DNA of 64,000 nucleotides from Aurantimonas sp036549475. GTDB taxonomy: Bacteria > Pseudomonadota > Alphaproteobacteria > Rhizobiales > Rhizobiaceae. The notes under the pieces are model-generated. The model was not told the origin of the DNA. It did not search any database and worked only from the letters and a program-made list of their open reading frames with translations. This document shows positions 8,246 to 16,507 of the stretch, piece by piece; positions within the stretch are counted from its first letter, which is position 1; the number at the start of each line of letters is the position of its first letter. The stretch covers positions 1 through 64,000 of the forward strand of contig NZ_JAZHLI010000016.1 in the NCBI RefSeq assembly GCF_036549475.1. Direction: 5' to 3'. Position numbers and translations under genes: made by a program.

Positions 8246-8923
8246 ATGCTCATGACATCCGCCGACCTTCCCATCGAAACCACCGGAGAGAATGCGTATC
8301 GGCGGATCAGGGCGGACATCGTCTTCGGTCGCCTCGCACCCGGCCAGAAGTTGCGGCTGGAACGGCTGAAGGACGACTACGGCGCCAGCGTGAGCACGCT
8401 TCGCGAGATCCTGAACCGGCTCTCCTCCGAGCGTCTGGTAACCGCTGAAGGGCAACGCGGCTTCGAGGTCGCGGCGGTCTCCATCGCTAATCTGAAGGAG
8501 GTGGCGGCTTTGAGGATGCTCCTCGAGGAACATGCACTCGAGCATTCCTTCGTGGCCGGAGACATGGAGTGGGAAGGCCGCGTCGTCGCCGCTCACCACA
8601 AGCTCGCCGTGATGGAGCGGCGCATGAAGGCGGGCGATCGCAGCGAGACGGAGCTGTGGAAGCGCTACGACTGGGAATTCCATCAGGCCCTGATCTCGGC
8701 CTGCGGGTCGCGCGAGCTCATGGAGACGCATGCGGCGGTCTTCGACAAGTACCTGCGCTACCAGATGATTGCGCTGTCGTTTCGCGGCGATATCGCCGCC
8801 GGCGAGCACAAGGCGCTGCTGGATGCGGCGCTCGACCGGGACGCCGTCACTGCGAAATCGGTCCTTGCGCGGCATGTCGAGGGCGGGGTGGAGCACGCGC
8901 TGGCGACCGGGACCATCGGATGA
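8246..8923 (+). CDS. GntR-family regulator (FCD domain) of the quinate/shikimate island
   Basis: 225 aa. An N-terminal winged HTH (about residues 14-80: NAYRRIRADIVFGRLAPGQK, then STLREILNRLSSERLV and the wing EGQRGFEV) is joined to an all-helical FCD effector domain. The FCD metal/ligand residues are recognisable in EFHQALISACG and a late H (ARHVEGG). ATG 8246 is used; ATG 8252 is two codons downstream. It is divergent from the TRAP operon and upstream of the dehydrogenase and dehydratase genes. Matching operator-like sites precede both transcription units, so it probably represses both until a pathway intermediate binds. Confidence 0.9.
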   Translation: MLMTSADLPIETTGENAYRRIRADIVFGRLAPGQKLRLERLKDDYGASVSTLREILNRLSSERLVTAEGQRGFEVAAVSIANLKEVAALRMLLEEHALEHSFVAGDMEWEGRVVAAHHKLAVMERRMKAGDRSETELWKRYDWEFHQALISACGSRELMETHAAVFDKYLRYQMIALSFRGDIAAGEHKALLDAALDRDAVTAKSVLARHVEGGVEHALATGTIG

Positions 8924-8961
8924 CATCCCACTGTCCTCGGGATTGGCCTTTGCATCCGTAA

Positions 8962-8972
8962 TCGTCATACGA
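8962..8972. promoter_or_regulatory. Candidate FCD-GntR operator upstream of the dehydrogenase gene
   Basis: TCGTCATACGA is a perfect TNGT-N3-ACNA palindrome, 85 bases before the dehydrogenase start. It shares a 10-base core, inverted, with the site at 8156-8166. Confidence 0.6.
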
Positions 8973-9056
8973 TCCGCATAATGCCGGTTGAAAATTTCGA
9001 GCATCTCGCTATCGTTTCCATTGCCGTCCAGCGATGGTGGCGGTGGGGAGGTGGCA

Positions 9057-9899
9057 GTGTCCGTGGTGCAATTAGGCCTGATCGGCGACAACATCGCACG
9101 CTCTCGATCCCCCGCGCTGCACGTCGAGGCCGGGCGCCTGTGCGGCCTGGAGGTGACCTATGAGCGCCTGATACCGATCGATCTCGGGCGCGACTTCGCC
9201 TCGGTCTTCCTGCACTGCCGCAACAGCGGCTATCGCGGGATCAACATCACTTACCCCTACAAGGAGGCGGTCGTCCGCCTGATCCGAGTGGATGACGTGC
9301 CGACGGCCCAGATCGGGGCCTGCAACACGATCCTGTTCGACGCCGACGTCCCGCGAGGCTTCAACACGGATCGCACCGGCTTCATCGCGGCCTTTCGCAA
9401 GAGCTTCCCCGGCGAGCAGCCGGGCATTGTCGCGATGGCCGGCGCCGGAGGCGTCGGCAAGGCACTTGCGTTCGCGCTGGAACGTCTCGGCGCCCGGGAG
9501 CTTCGGTTGTTCGACACCGACCGGGCAAGGGCATCGTCCCTGAAGACGTCGATCGAGGCGGCCGGCGCGGCGATGCGTGTCGTCGTCACACCGGACATTG
9601 CAGCGGCTGCGGCGGATGCCGACGGACTGGTGAACTGCACGCCGCTCGGCATGGTCGGCCACCCCGGCAGCGCCGTGCCAGCGGCTCATATGCGGACGGC
9701 GCGATGGGCCTTCGATGCCGTCTACACCCCGGTCGACACCCAGTTCGTGATGGATGCCCGCGCTCACGGCATCAGTGTCATGAGCGGCTATGAGTTGTTC
9801 TTCCACCAGGCCGTCGACGCATTCCGGCTGTTTACCGGCTGCGATGTCGATCCGGAAGCGCTCAGGGCAGCGCTCGGCCGGCAGGACGCGGCCGCATGA
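9057..9899 (+). CDS. aroE: Shikimate (quinate) dehydrogenase
   Basis: 280 aa NAD(P)-dependent oxidoreductase acting between shikimate (or quinate) and its 3-dehydro form. Substrate-site residues of the family are seen: the Ser pair in ARSRSPALH, the catalytic Lys in NITYPYKEAV, Asn in GACNTI and Asp in FNTDRTGF. The dinucleotide-binding loop GAGGVGKA is near residue 130, and NCTPLGM and the end motif YELFFHQAVDAF follow. GTG 9057 is favoured because GGGGAGG lies 5-6 bases upstream; GTG 9051, 9063 and 9066 are in frame too. The stop overlaps the next gene's ATG. The co-transcribed dehydratase argues for a catabolic enzyme that oxidises shikimate or quinate. Confidence 0.88.
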   Translation: MSVVQLGLIGDNIARSRSPALHVEAGRLCGLEVTYERLIPIDLGRDFASVFLHCRNSGYRGINITYPYKEAVVRLIRVDDVPTAQIGACNTILFDADVPRGFNTDRTGFIAAFRKSFPGEQPGIVAMAGAGGVGKALAFALERLGARELRLFDTDRARASSLKTSIEAAGAAMRVVVTPDIAAAAADADGLVNCTPLGMVGHPGSAVPAAHMRTARWAFDAVYTPVDTQFVMDARAHGISVMSGYELFFHQAVDAFRLFTGCDVDPEALRAALGRQDAAA

Positions 9900-11782
9900 A
9901 GACCTCGATCGCCACAGTTTCGATCAGCGGCGACCTGCGGGAAAAGCTCGCGGCGATTGCGGCCGCCGGGTTCGAAGGGGTCGAGATCTTCGAGAACGAT
10001 TTCCTCGCCTTCGACGGCAGCCCGGCAGAGGTCGGCCGCATGGTCAGGGACCATGGTCTGGACATCACGCTCTTCCAGCCGTTCCGGGATTTCGAAGGCA
10101 TGCCCGAGCCGCAGCGCGCCCGGACCTTCGACCGGGCCGAGCGCAAGTTCGACCTGATGCAGGAACTCGGCACGGATCTGATGCTGGTCTGTTCCAGCGT
10201 TTCGCCGATCGCGCTCGGCGGGATCGACCGGGCGGCCGACGATTTCCGCGAACTTGGCGAGCGGGCCGCTCGGCGTGGGCTGCGCGTCGGATACGAGGCA
10301 CTCGCCTGGGGAAGGCACGTCAACGATCACCGCGATGCCTGGGAGATCGTCCGCCGTGCCGACCACCCCAATATCGGGTTGATCCTCGACTCGTTTCACA
10401 CCCTGGCGCGCAAGGTAGACGTCGAGACGATCCGGTCCATCCCCGGCGACCGGATCTTCATCGTCCAGCTCGCCGATGCGCCGCAGATCGACATGGACCT
10501 TCTGTACTGGAGCCGGCACTTCCGCAGCATGCCCGGCGAGGGGGATCTGCCTGTGGCCGCCTTCATGCGGGCAGTCGCGGCGACGGGCTATGACGGCCCG
10601 TTGTCGCTGGAGATCTTCAACGATCAGTTCCGCGGCGGCTCCCCGCGCTCGATCGCGGTCGATGGGCAGCGTTCGCTCGTCTATCTGATGGATCAGGTCG
10701 CGCGGACCGAGCCGGGGATCCGGTGCACCGTTCCCAACATGCCGGACCGCATCGCCATCGAGGGTGTGGAATTCGTCGAGTTCGCCGCCGACGAGGCAGA
10801 AGCCCTCGAACTGGCGGACCTGCTTGGCACGATGGGCTTCTTCCCGACAGCGCAGCATCGCAGCAAGGATGTGACGCTGTATCGTCAGCAGGGCATCAAC
10901 ATCGTCATCAATACGGAGAGGGAGGGTTTCGCGCACTCGTCCTACCTTCTGCACGGGGCATCCGCCTATGCGATAGGCCTGAAGGTCGAGGATGCCGCCG
11001 CAACCGTGGCCCGTGCCCGGGCGCTCGGCGCCGAACCGTTCGAACAGCGCCGGGGGCCCGGCGAACTGGCCATCCCGGCGATCCGCGGCGTCGGCGGCGG
11101 CGTGATCTACTTCCTGGACGGAAAGAGCGAACTGGCACAGGTCTGGGAGGTCGAGTTCGAGCCCACCGGGCGTGATGAGGGCGATGCCGGTCTCCTGCGG
11201 ATCGACCATGTCGCCCAGACGATGAACTACGAGGAGATGCTGACCTGGCTTCTCTTCTACACCTCGATCTTCCGGACCCACAAACTGCCGATGGTCGACG
11301 TGGTCGACCCCGCCGGGCTCGTGCGAAGTCAGGTCGTCGAGAGCGAGGGGGAAGGGCTGAGGCTGACGTTGAACGGTGCCGAAAACCGCCGGACGCTCGC
11401 GGGGCGCTTCGTCGCCGACAGTTTCGGATCGAGCGTGCAGCACCTCGCCTTCGCGTCCGCCGACATCTTCACGACAGCGGACAGGCTGAAGCGCCTCGGA
11501 TTCCGCGCGCTGCCGGTGACCGCGAACTATTATGACGACCTCGAGGCCCGCTTCGCCCTGGCTCCGGACTTCACCGACCGGTTGCGCGCCGCCAACATCC
11601 TCTACGACCGGGACGGGGACGGGGAGTACTTCCAGCTTTACAGCCCGACCTTCGGCGAAGGGCTGTTCTTCGAAATCGTGGAACGGCGCAATGGCTATGC
11701 CGGCTACGGAGCTGCCAACGCACCGTTCCGGATCGCCGCGCAGAAGCGAGAACTGCCGCCCCGAGGCATGCCGAAAATTTAG
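9896..11782 (+). CDS. quiC: 3-Dehydroshikimate dehydratase fused to an HPPD-like domain (QuiC1 type)
   Basis: 628 aa two-domain enzyme that converts 3-dehydroshikimate to protocatechuate, the entry to the beta-ketoadipate pathway. Residues 1-270 form an AP-endonuclease/sugar-isomerase TIM barrel with the expected metal ligands: Glu in YEALAWG, Asp and His in LILDSFH, Gln in VQLAD and Glu in LEIFND. Residues 290-610 contain two vicinal-oxygen-chelate modules resembling 4-hydroxyphenylpyruvate dioxygenase, with ligand-type residues in RIDHVAQTM, SVQHLAFAS and FEIVERR. This fusion and length match QuiC1 of Pseudomonas. The start overlaps the dehydrogenase stop (ATGA). No protocatechuate dioxygenase gene is in the window, so ring cleavage must be encoded elsewhere. 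Confidence 0.92.
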   Translation: MKTSIATVSISGDLREKLAAIAAAGFEGVEIFENDFLAFDGSPAEVGRMVRDHGLDITLFQPFRDFEGMPEPQRARTFDRAERKFDLMQELGTDLMLVCSSVSPIALGGIDRAADDFRELGERAARRGLRVGYEALAWGRHVNDHRDAWEIVRRADHPNIGLILDSFHTLARKVDVETIRSIPGDRIFIVQLADAPQIDMDLLYWSRHFRSMPGEGDLPVAAFMRAVAATGYDGPLSLEIFNDQFRGGSPRSIAVDGQRSLVYLMDQVARTEPGIRCTVPNMPDRIAIEGVEFVEFAADEAEALELADLLGTMGFFPTAQHRSKDVTLYRQQGINIVINTEREGFAHSSYLLHGASAYAIGLKVEDAAATVARARALGAEPFEQRRGPGELAIPAIRGVGGGVIYFLDGKSELAQVWEVEFEPTGRDEGDAGLLRIDHVAQTMNYEEMLTWLLFYTSIFRTHKLPMVDVVDPAGLVRSQVVESEGEGLRLTLNGAENRRTLAGRFVADSFGSSVQHLAFASADIFTTADRLKRLGFRALPVTANYYDDLEARFALAPDFTDRLRAANILYDRDGDGEYFQLYSPTFGEGLFFEIVERRNGYAGYGAANAPFRIAAQKRELPPRGMPKI

Positions 11783-12398
11783 CGTCTGCACAGTCGAAGC
11801 CGCACAGGCTGGCGACGAAGTCAACCTACCCGAACGTACGATTGGCTCCTCGCAATTGTGTATCGGCCAGTCCCGTCGGTATCCGTGTCCGTGGACGCTT
11901 CCGTTGATAAGGGAAAGCGCGGAAACTCGTCGCCCGTCCGACCGGACGAGATTCCCCGGCAGCGGAACGCCGCCGCTGCGGCGCCGATACAAGCGAAGCT
12001 TCGCCCAGCGATCCGTTGTTCTCGCGACGTCTTGCCGAAGAAGGTCGCCGGGACGATGAGATATCGCTCGCGGCGGCAATGCGTTGGTCAGTCGAACCTT
12101 GCTTCTCGTCAGTGACGCGTCAGATCCGGTTGAGCGATTGGCGGGATGATCGAGGCGCAGAAGGCATGGCGGTACAGCCAATCACCGTACAGGGTGTCAT
12201 TGCCTTCCCGCGATCAAGGAACGGGATGGGATATGTGGGCGTAAAGAGACTGCATGCAATCGGGCAACAGCCGCCGAGGAGGGCGCACGCTTGAACCAAA
12301 CGGCGTGCCATACAGACCGACTTGAACGCCGGACATGCTTGATGTTCGCGCCTTTTTCTGCAGGGTAGCGGACCCGCGCTACCGGAACACAGGCAAAC
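11783..12398. other. Intergenic region, nothing recognised
   Basis: About 615 bases between the dehydratase and the MHYT kinase. Several short open frames exist on both strands, but none shows a known motif or a ribosome-binding site. Only a weak GCACGC/GCGTGC inverted repeat is seen near 12284-12308. Confidence 0.5.
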
Positions 12399-14105
12399 AT
12401 GCACGCAAGCCACGATCCGATCTTCGTCCTTTTATCCCTGATGGTCGCCGTCCTCGGATCCTGGACAGCCCTGGATCTGTTCCGGCGAGTGAGAACTCAC
12501 CTTGGGCAGACAAGGCTTATCTGGCTGGCAATTGCCGCGCTTGCCATGGGGCTCAGCATCTGGTCCATGCACTTCGTCGCCATGCTGGGATTCGATCCCG
12601 GCTCGGCCGTGCGATACGATCCCCTCCTCACCTTTGTCTCCTTGGTTCTGGCCATCGGCGCGACGGGCGGGGCATTCTTCTTCGCGGCGCGAGAAAGTGC
12701 CCGGCTTACGCACGTCTTTGTTGCCGGTGCCGCGATGGGGGTGGGCATCTGTCTGATGCACTATGTCGGCATGGCAGCGCTTCGGAGTGCCGTTTCCCTG
12801 GGCTACGATGCTCGTCTGGTGGTCCTCTCACTGGCAATTGCTGTTGTAGCTTCCACTGTCGCTCTTCTCGCAGCGCGCCGGGAACGAGCGTTCCGCTGGC
12901 GCGTGATAGCGGCCGTGACACTCGGCGCGGCAATCGTCGGGATGCATTACACGGCCATGGCGGCCCTGGAGCTCACTCCCGCGGCCGAGGTGCGGATGGA
13001 GCCCTCTGGCGCCCCACCATACGTACTGGCTGTATCGGTCGCTGGTGGCACACTCCTGATCCTGATGCTGGCGCTGATGGCGTCTCTCTCTGATCAGCGA
13101 GCCAACATATTGTCGGCGCTCGAAGCTGGCGGTGTCGGCTATTGGGAACTGGATCTGCATTCTCTCACTCTGCATCTCTCCCCGAGAGGCAAGGAGATAT
13201 TCGGCCTGAGGCGGGAAGACAGCTTCACTCACGAGCAGTTTCTCGCCCGACTGTCGCCAGAAGAGCGGGTGAAGCGGGATCAGGCATTTGAAAGCGTACT
13301 GCTCACGGGGGCCGACTACGACGTCGAATATCGCTTGGTCGATGATGCGCGGTGGGTCAATCTCAGGGGGCGCGCTCTGTCAGACGGACGTGGCCGTCCC
13401 CGCCGCATGATCGGCGTGGTGCTTGACGTCACGGATCGGCATGAGGCCTTCGCTGCCGTCTCCGAGAGCGAGCGGCGCCAGCGTCTGATGATCAATGAGC
13501 TGAACCATCGCGTAAAGAACACGTTGGCAACCATCCTGTCGATTGCATCGCAGACTGCCAAACGCGCCGAGACGGCCGAGGACTTCCGCAGGAGCTTCGA
13601 GGGGCGCCTTGTCGCACTTTCGGAGACACACAACGCGCTGACCCGCGGAGGATGGGAGGTGGCTTGCTTGCGCGACCTCTTCGAGCACGAACTCAGGCCA
13701 TATTCCGAAGAGCAGATCCGTCTCGAAGGGCCCAGCGTGTCCCTCAACCCGCGGGAGGCTCTGGCGCTCGGCATGGTCATTCATGAACTGGCGACCAATG
13801 CCGCCAAGTATGGCGCACTCTCCGGGCCGAATGGCTGTGTGCGTGTCGATTGGGGAGTTCGGGCGGCCGAACGGGACGTGGAGACCATGATCTTGACGCT
13901 CAACTGGTCGGAGCGCGGGGGCCCTGTCGTTCAGATACCGAACGCGAAAGGCTTTGGGTCGCGGCTGCTGTCCCTCAGCATCGAGAAAGAATTGGGCGGA
14001 AGAGCCGAGCTTCGGTACAACACCGAGGGGTTCGCATGCTCATTGACCATTCCTCTCGCTCAGCTGGCAGTGTCAGAGTTTCATGCAGCTCGTTTCGCAT
14101 CCTGA
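12399..14105 (+). CDS. MHYT-PAS-HWE sensor histidine kinase
   Basis: 568 aa membrane sensor. The first 230 residues form a seven-helix MHYT domain. Its three motif copies are SMHFVAMLG, LMHYVGMAAL and GMHYTAMAAL, proposed in this family to bind copper and sense a diatomic gas. A PAS domain follows (about 240-355), then an HWE kinase core: the phospho-acceptor His in ELNHRVKNTLA, HELATNAAKYGAL of the ATPase domain and the HWE-specific WSERGGP. HWE kinases are enriched in Rhizobiales and commonly signal through PhyR-type or single-domain receivers. No response regulator is adjacent. ATG 12399 places the first MHYT helix at the very N-terminus, as usual. Confidence 0.9.
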   Translation: MHASHDPIFVLLSLMVAVLGSWTALDLFRRVRTHLGQTRLIWLAIAALAMGLSIWSMHFVAMLGFDPGSAVRYDPLLTFVSLVLAIGATGGAFFFAARESARLTHVFVAGAAMGVGICLMHYVGMAALRSAVSLGYDARLVVLSLAIAVVASTVALLAARRERAFRWRVIAAVTLGAAIVGMHYTAMAALELTPAAEVRMEPSGAPPYVLAVSVAGGTLLILMLALMASLSDQRANILSALEAGGVGYWELDLHSLTLHLSPRGKEIFGLRREDSFTHEQFLARLSPEERVKRDQAFESVLLTGADYDVEYRLVDDARWVNLRGRALSDGRGRPRRMIGVVLDVTDRHEAFAAVSESERRQRLMINELNHRVKNTLATILSIASQTAKRAETAEDFRRSFEGRLVALSETHNALTRGGWEVACLRDLFEHELRPYSEEQIRLEGPSVSLNPREALALGMVIHELATNAAKYGALSGPNGCVRVDWGVRAAERDVETMILTLNWSERGGPVVQIPNAKGFGSRLLSLSIEKELGGRAELRYNTEGFACSLTIPLAQLAVSEFHAARFAS

Positions 14106-14238
14106 GAATGCCTGGCACCTCGAGAAGGGCGTGGGCACGCGATTGATTCGGCATGACCGATGTTCCCCCTCGCGGGCTCTGCGGCTGAGTAACCCGCGCC
14201 AACGATGCGCGGAAGGCGGGACTGGTCGCCTGATTTGG

Positions 14239-15129
14239 TCAGGCGGCCTCATCGTGTAGAGGCGCCGACGATGCGGCGGCCGACCTGCGGCGCGCCTTCT
14301 GGTGGTACATCTCCATGTCGGCTACCGAGAGAAGGTCCTCGAAGGTTTGCGCCGGCAACCAGAGGCCAGCCCCTACGCTGACCCCGACCGTCGTCTCGAC
14401 GTCGGATACGCTCATGCTTCGATCGAGGGAATGTCGCAGCATCGTGACCTTCGTCGCGAGCTCGAGATGCGAACTCGCCCTGACCAACATCGCGAACTCG
14501 TCGCCGCCGATGCGGGAGACGGTTTCATTGTCGCGGGCAGCGAGTGAAAGAAGCGACGCAATATGCCTGAGAACGTCGTCGCCTTTGGTATGACCCAGCG
14601 TGTCGTTCACGGCCTTGAATCCATCAAGGTCGGCGACGATCAACCCGAATGTCTTATTGGTGTAGACGGCCTCCGACATCGCGTCATCGACGGCGATTGC
14701 CAGCCGGCGTCGGTTCGCTACACCCGTCAGGGGGTCTCGGAAAGCCGCGTCGGCGAGCTCGTATTCCAGTTGTTTGCGTTCGGTGATTTCGACAGCGACT
14801 CCGACAATACGTGTCACGCGTCCGGTCGACTGATCGATCACGGGAGTCAGCGTGGTTCGCCACCAGCGCTCATGGCCGGGGATCTCCAGCATCTCGTCGT
14901 ATTCGTGCAACGACCGTTTTTCTATGCATTCCGTATACCGTGCCGCCACGTGATCTGCGACGTCCGGTGGAAGACACTCATGGAGGCACCTGCCTGTCGC
15001 GTGCTGCGCGCGCAGGCCGGTCACCTCCATGTTCGCGCGGTTCAACGCAGCGAAACGCAGGTCGCCGCGCTCGCCGACGTCTATGACCCACGCAGGCACC
15101 CCGATAAGATCGATGTCGACGGCGACCAT
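14239..15129 (-). CDS. PAS-GGDEF diguanylate cyclase
   Basis: 296 aa soluble protein. A PAS domain (about residues 1-120, ending IVGVAVEITERKQLE) is joined by a short helix to a GGDEF domain (about 125-285). The active-site motif is intact (RIGGDEFAML), and the preceding FRDPLTGVANRR and DLDGFKAVND motifs are normal, so synthesis of cyclic-di-GMP from GTP is expected. The inhibitory I-site position upstream of GGDEF reads R-D-N-E, that is RxxE instead of RxxD, so product inhibition may be weakened. It is convergent with the MHYT kinase. ATG 15129 has GGGGAAAAG upstream. Confidence 0.9.
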   Translation of the reverse strand: MVAVDIDLIGVPAWVIDVGERGDLRFAALNRANMEVTGLRAQHATGRCLHECLPPDVADHVAARYTECIEKRSLHEYDEMLEIPGHERWWRTTLTPVIDQSTGRVTRIVGVAVEITERKQLEYELADAAFRDPLTGVANRRRLAIAVDDAMSEAVYTNKTFGLIVADLDGFKAVNDTLGHTKGDDVLRHIASLLSLAARDNETVSRIGGDEFAMLVRASSHLELATKVTMLRHSLDRSMSVSDVETTVGVSVGAGLWLPAQTFEDLLSVADMEMYHQKARRRSAAASSAPLHDEAA

Positions 15130-15339
15130 TCTTTTCCCCGTTCCCGAAACTCTTCATAACAAGCGAGCCTCAAGTTCGAGTTAACGGCACCACTTCAAGC
15201 TTATCGCCCAGCGCCCTACGGGCCAGCGTCAGCGGGTCCATCCGGGTTTCAGAAATCGACCCAGCTGCGAAGACGGATCGTTTTGATCCGGTGCCCGACG
15301 AGATGATTGGCTCGCCGGGATAATTTGCCAAGGATCACC

Positions 15340-15546
15340 GGCAAGACACCCGTCGGCATCGTCGGGCTGGACAGCGACAGGGGAGGGCCGCTTCTCACCC
15401 CGGAACAGCAACGATTGCTCGACGCCCTGGCAGACCAGGCGGCGGTCGCCATCGAGCGCATCCAGCTGATCGCCGACGTGGACAGGGCGCGGCTGGCGGC
15501 CGAAGCGGACAAGCTGCGTTCGGCGCTGCTCGCCTTGATCTCCCAC
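15340..15546 (+). pseudogene. kdpD fragment (GAF to HisKA junction)
   Basis: An isolated stretch of about 69 codons reads like the end of the GAF domain and the start of the HisKA domain of the potassium-sensor kinase KdpD (PVGIVGLDSDRGGPLLTP, QQRLLDALADQAAVAIERI and EADKLRSALLALISH). It stops matching directly after the phospho-acceptor region ISH. There is no start codon upstream in a coding context and no remaining KdpD sequence on either side. It is a relic of a lost kdp locus. The rest of 15130-15938 holds only this relic and an AT-rich patch with TTTACCG/CGGTAAA repeats near 15740-15775. Confidence 0.7.
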
Positions 15547-15938
15547 CTGTGGCTGCCACGATTGTTGCCGACAGGCTCCGGTATCGCCCCTGACGTGCCT
15601 GGAATGTCGCGGTTGCGATATGCGCGGTCAGCCGGCTGACATAGAGGATTGTATTGCGTCTTCTGTATGTACCGGCTGTATCTGATACCATCGCCTGGTT
15701 GTACTTCTGTAAATCCAGACAAAGACGGCCGAATTCACTGAACTTTACCGAGGGGGCGGTAAAAGTTCTTTACCGCACAGAATCGGACTTTCGCCCTCAA
15801 TGGAACAGGATTACGTTGGGAGACAGCTTTCTGTTCTACTGATCAGACGCCATTTCGACAGGCCGCATTGCAACAGAATCGATGACGATCCGGCCCGTCG
15901 TTTCGACGGACGCGACGGTTCCGTCTTACCAAGAGGCA

Positions 15939-16475
15939 ATGGTCATGAGTTCGCACGCATCCATCGGTCCGGAGACCTCGGGCCGCCCGTGGCGCTTCAA
16001 GATCGGCGTCGCGCTGTTTGGCCTGATGATCGTCCTGATCCTGCTCATTCCTGTTGCCGCTGCCTCCGGGATGGCGCCGGCCAGGGTTGCCACCATCACC
16101 GGCGCGATCTTCGTCGGGAACAAGATCATCCTGCTACTCACCATTGCCGTCATGGGCAAGGCCGGCTTCCAGGAACTGAAGGGGATGATCGGCGGCTACA
16201 TACCTCGTCTCAAGTCCGACGGCATCGTCAGTCCGACACGGCACGTGGTCGGTCTTGTCATGTTCTGCCTGCCGATCATCACGGCCTGGCTGGAACCCTA
16301 TCTCGACGCGATGGCCCCGGGTCTTCGGCCCAATCTGTGGCAACTCCAACTCCTCGGTGACCTGATGCTGGTTGCCAGCATCTTCGTCCTCGGCGGGAAC
16401 TTCTGGGAGAAGGTTCGGGCCCTGTTCATCCGCACCGCCCGGGTGGCGACGCCGCTTCCGGCCGCCGCCGGCTAG
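15939..16475 (+). CDS. Small membrane protein, transporter-suffix-like
   Basis: 178 aa with four likely membrane helices: about 25-45 (GVALFGLMIVLILLIPVAA), 55-80, 105-125 (VVGLVMFCLPIITAW) and 145-165 (LGDLMLVASIFVLGGNFWEKV). The C-terminal GGNFWEKVRALF resembles the transporter-suffix type of small membrane protein found beside other transporters; that assignment is tentative. ATG 15939 has AGAGG immediately upstream; ATG 15945 is an alternative. It is the first gene of a tight four-gene run with a HlyD adaptor, a DUF2955 permease and an MscS-like channel, so it probably belongs to that envelope transport system. Confidence 0.6.
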   Translation: MVMSSHASIGPETSGRPWRFKIGVALFGLMIVLILLIPVAAASGMAPARVATITGAIFVGNKIILLLTIAVMGKAGFQELKGMIGGYIPRLKSDGIVSPTRHVVGLVMFCLPIITAWLEPYLDAMAPGLRPNLWQLQLLGDLMLVASIFVLGGNFWEKVRALFIRTARVATPLPAAAG

Positions 16476-16507
16476 TTCCGACGACCGCCAGAAAGGGAGC
16501 ACGGGCC

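Noticed and set aside
9788..12181. A 797-codon open frame on the minus strand opposite the 3-dehydroshikimate dehydratase
   Set aside because: No motif and low-complexity composition. It is a mirror of the high-GC third-position bias of the real gene.
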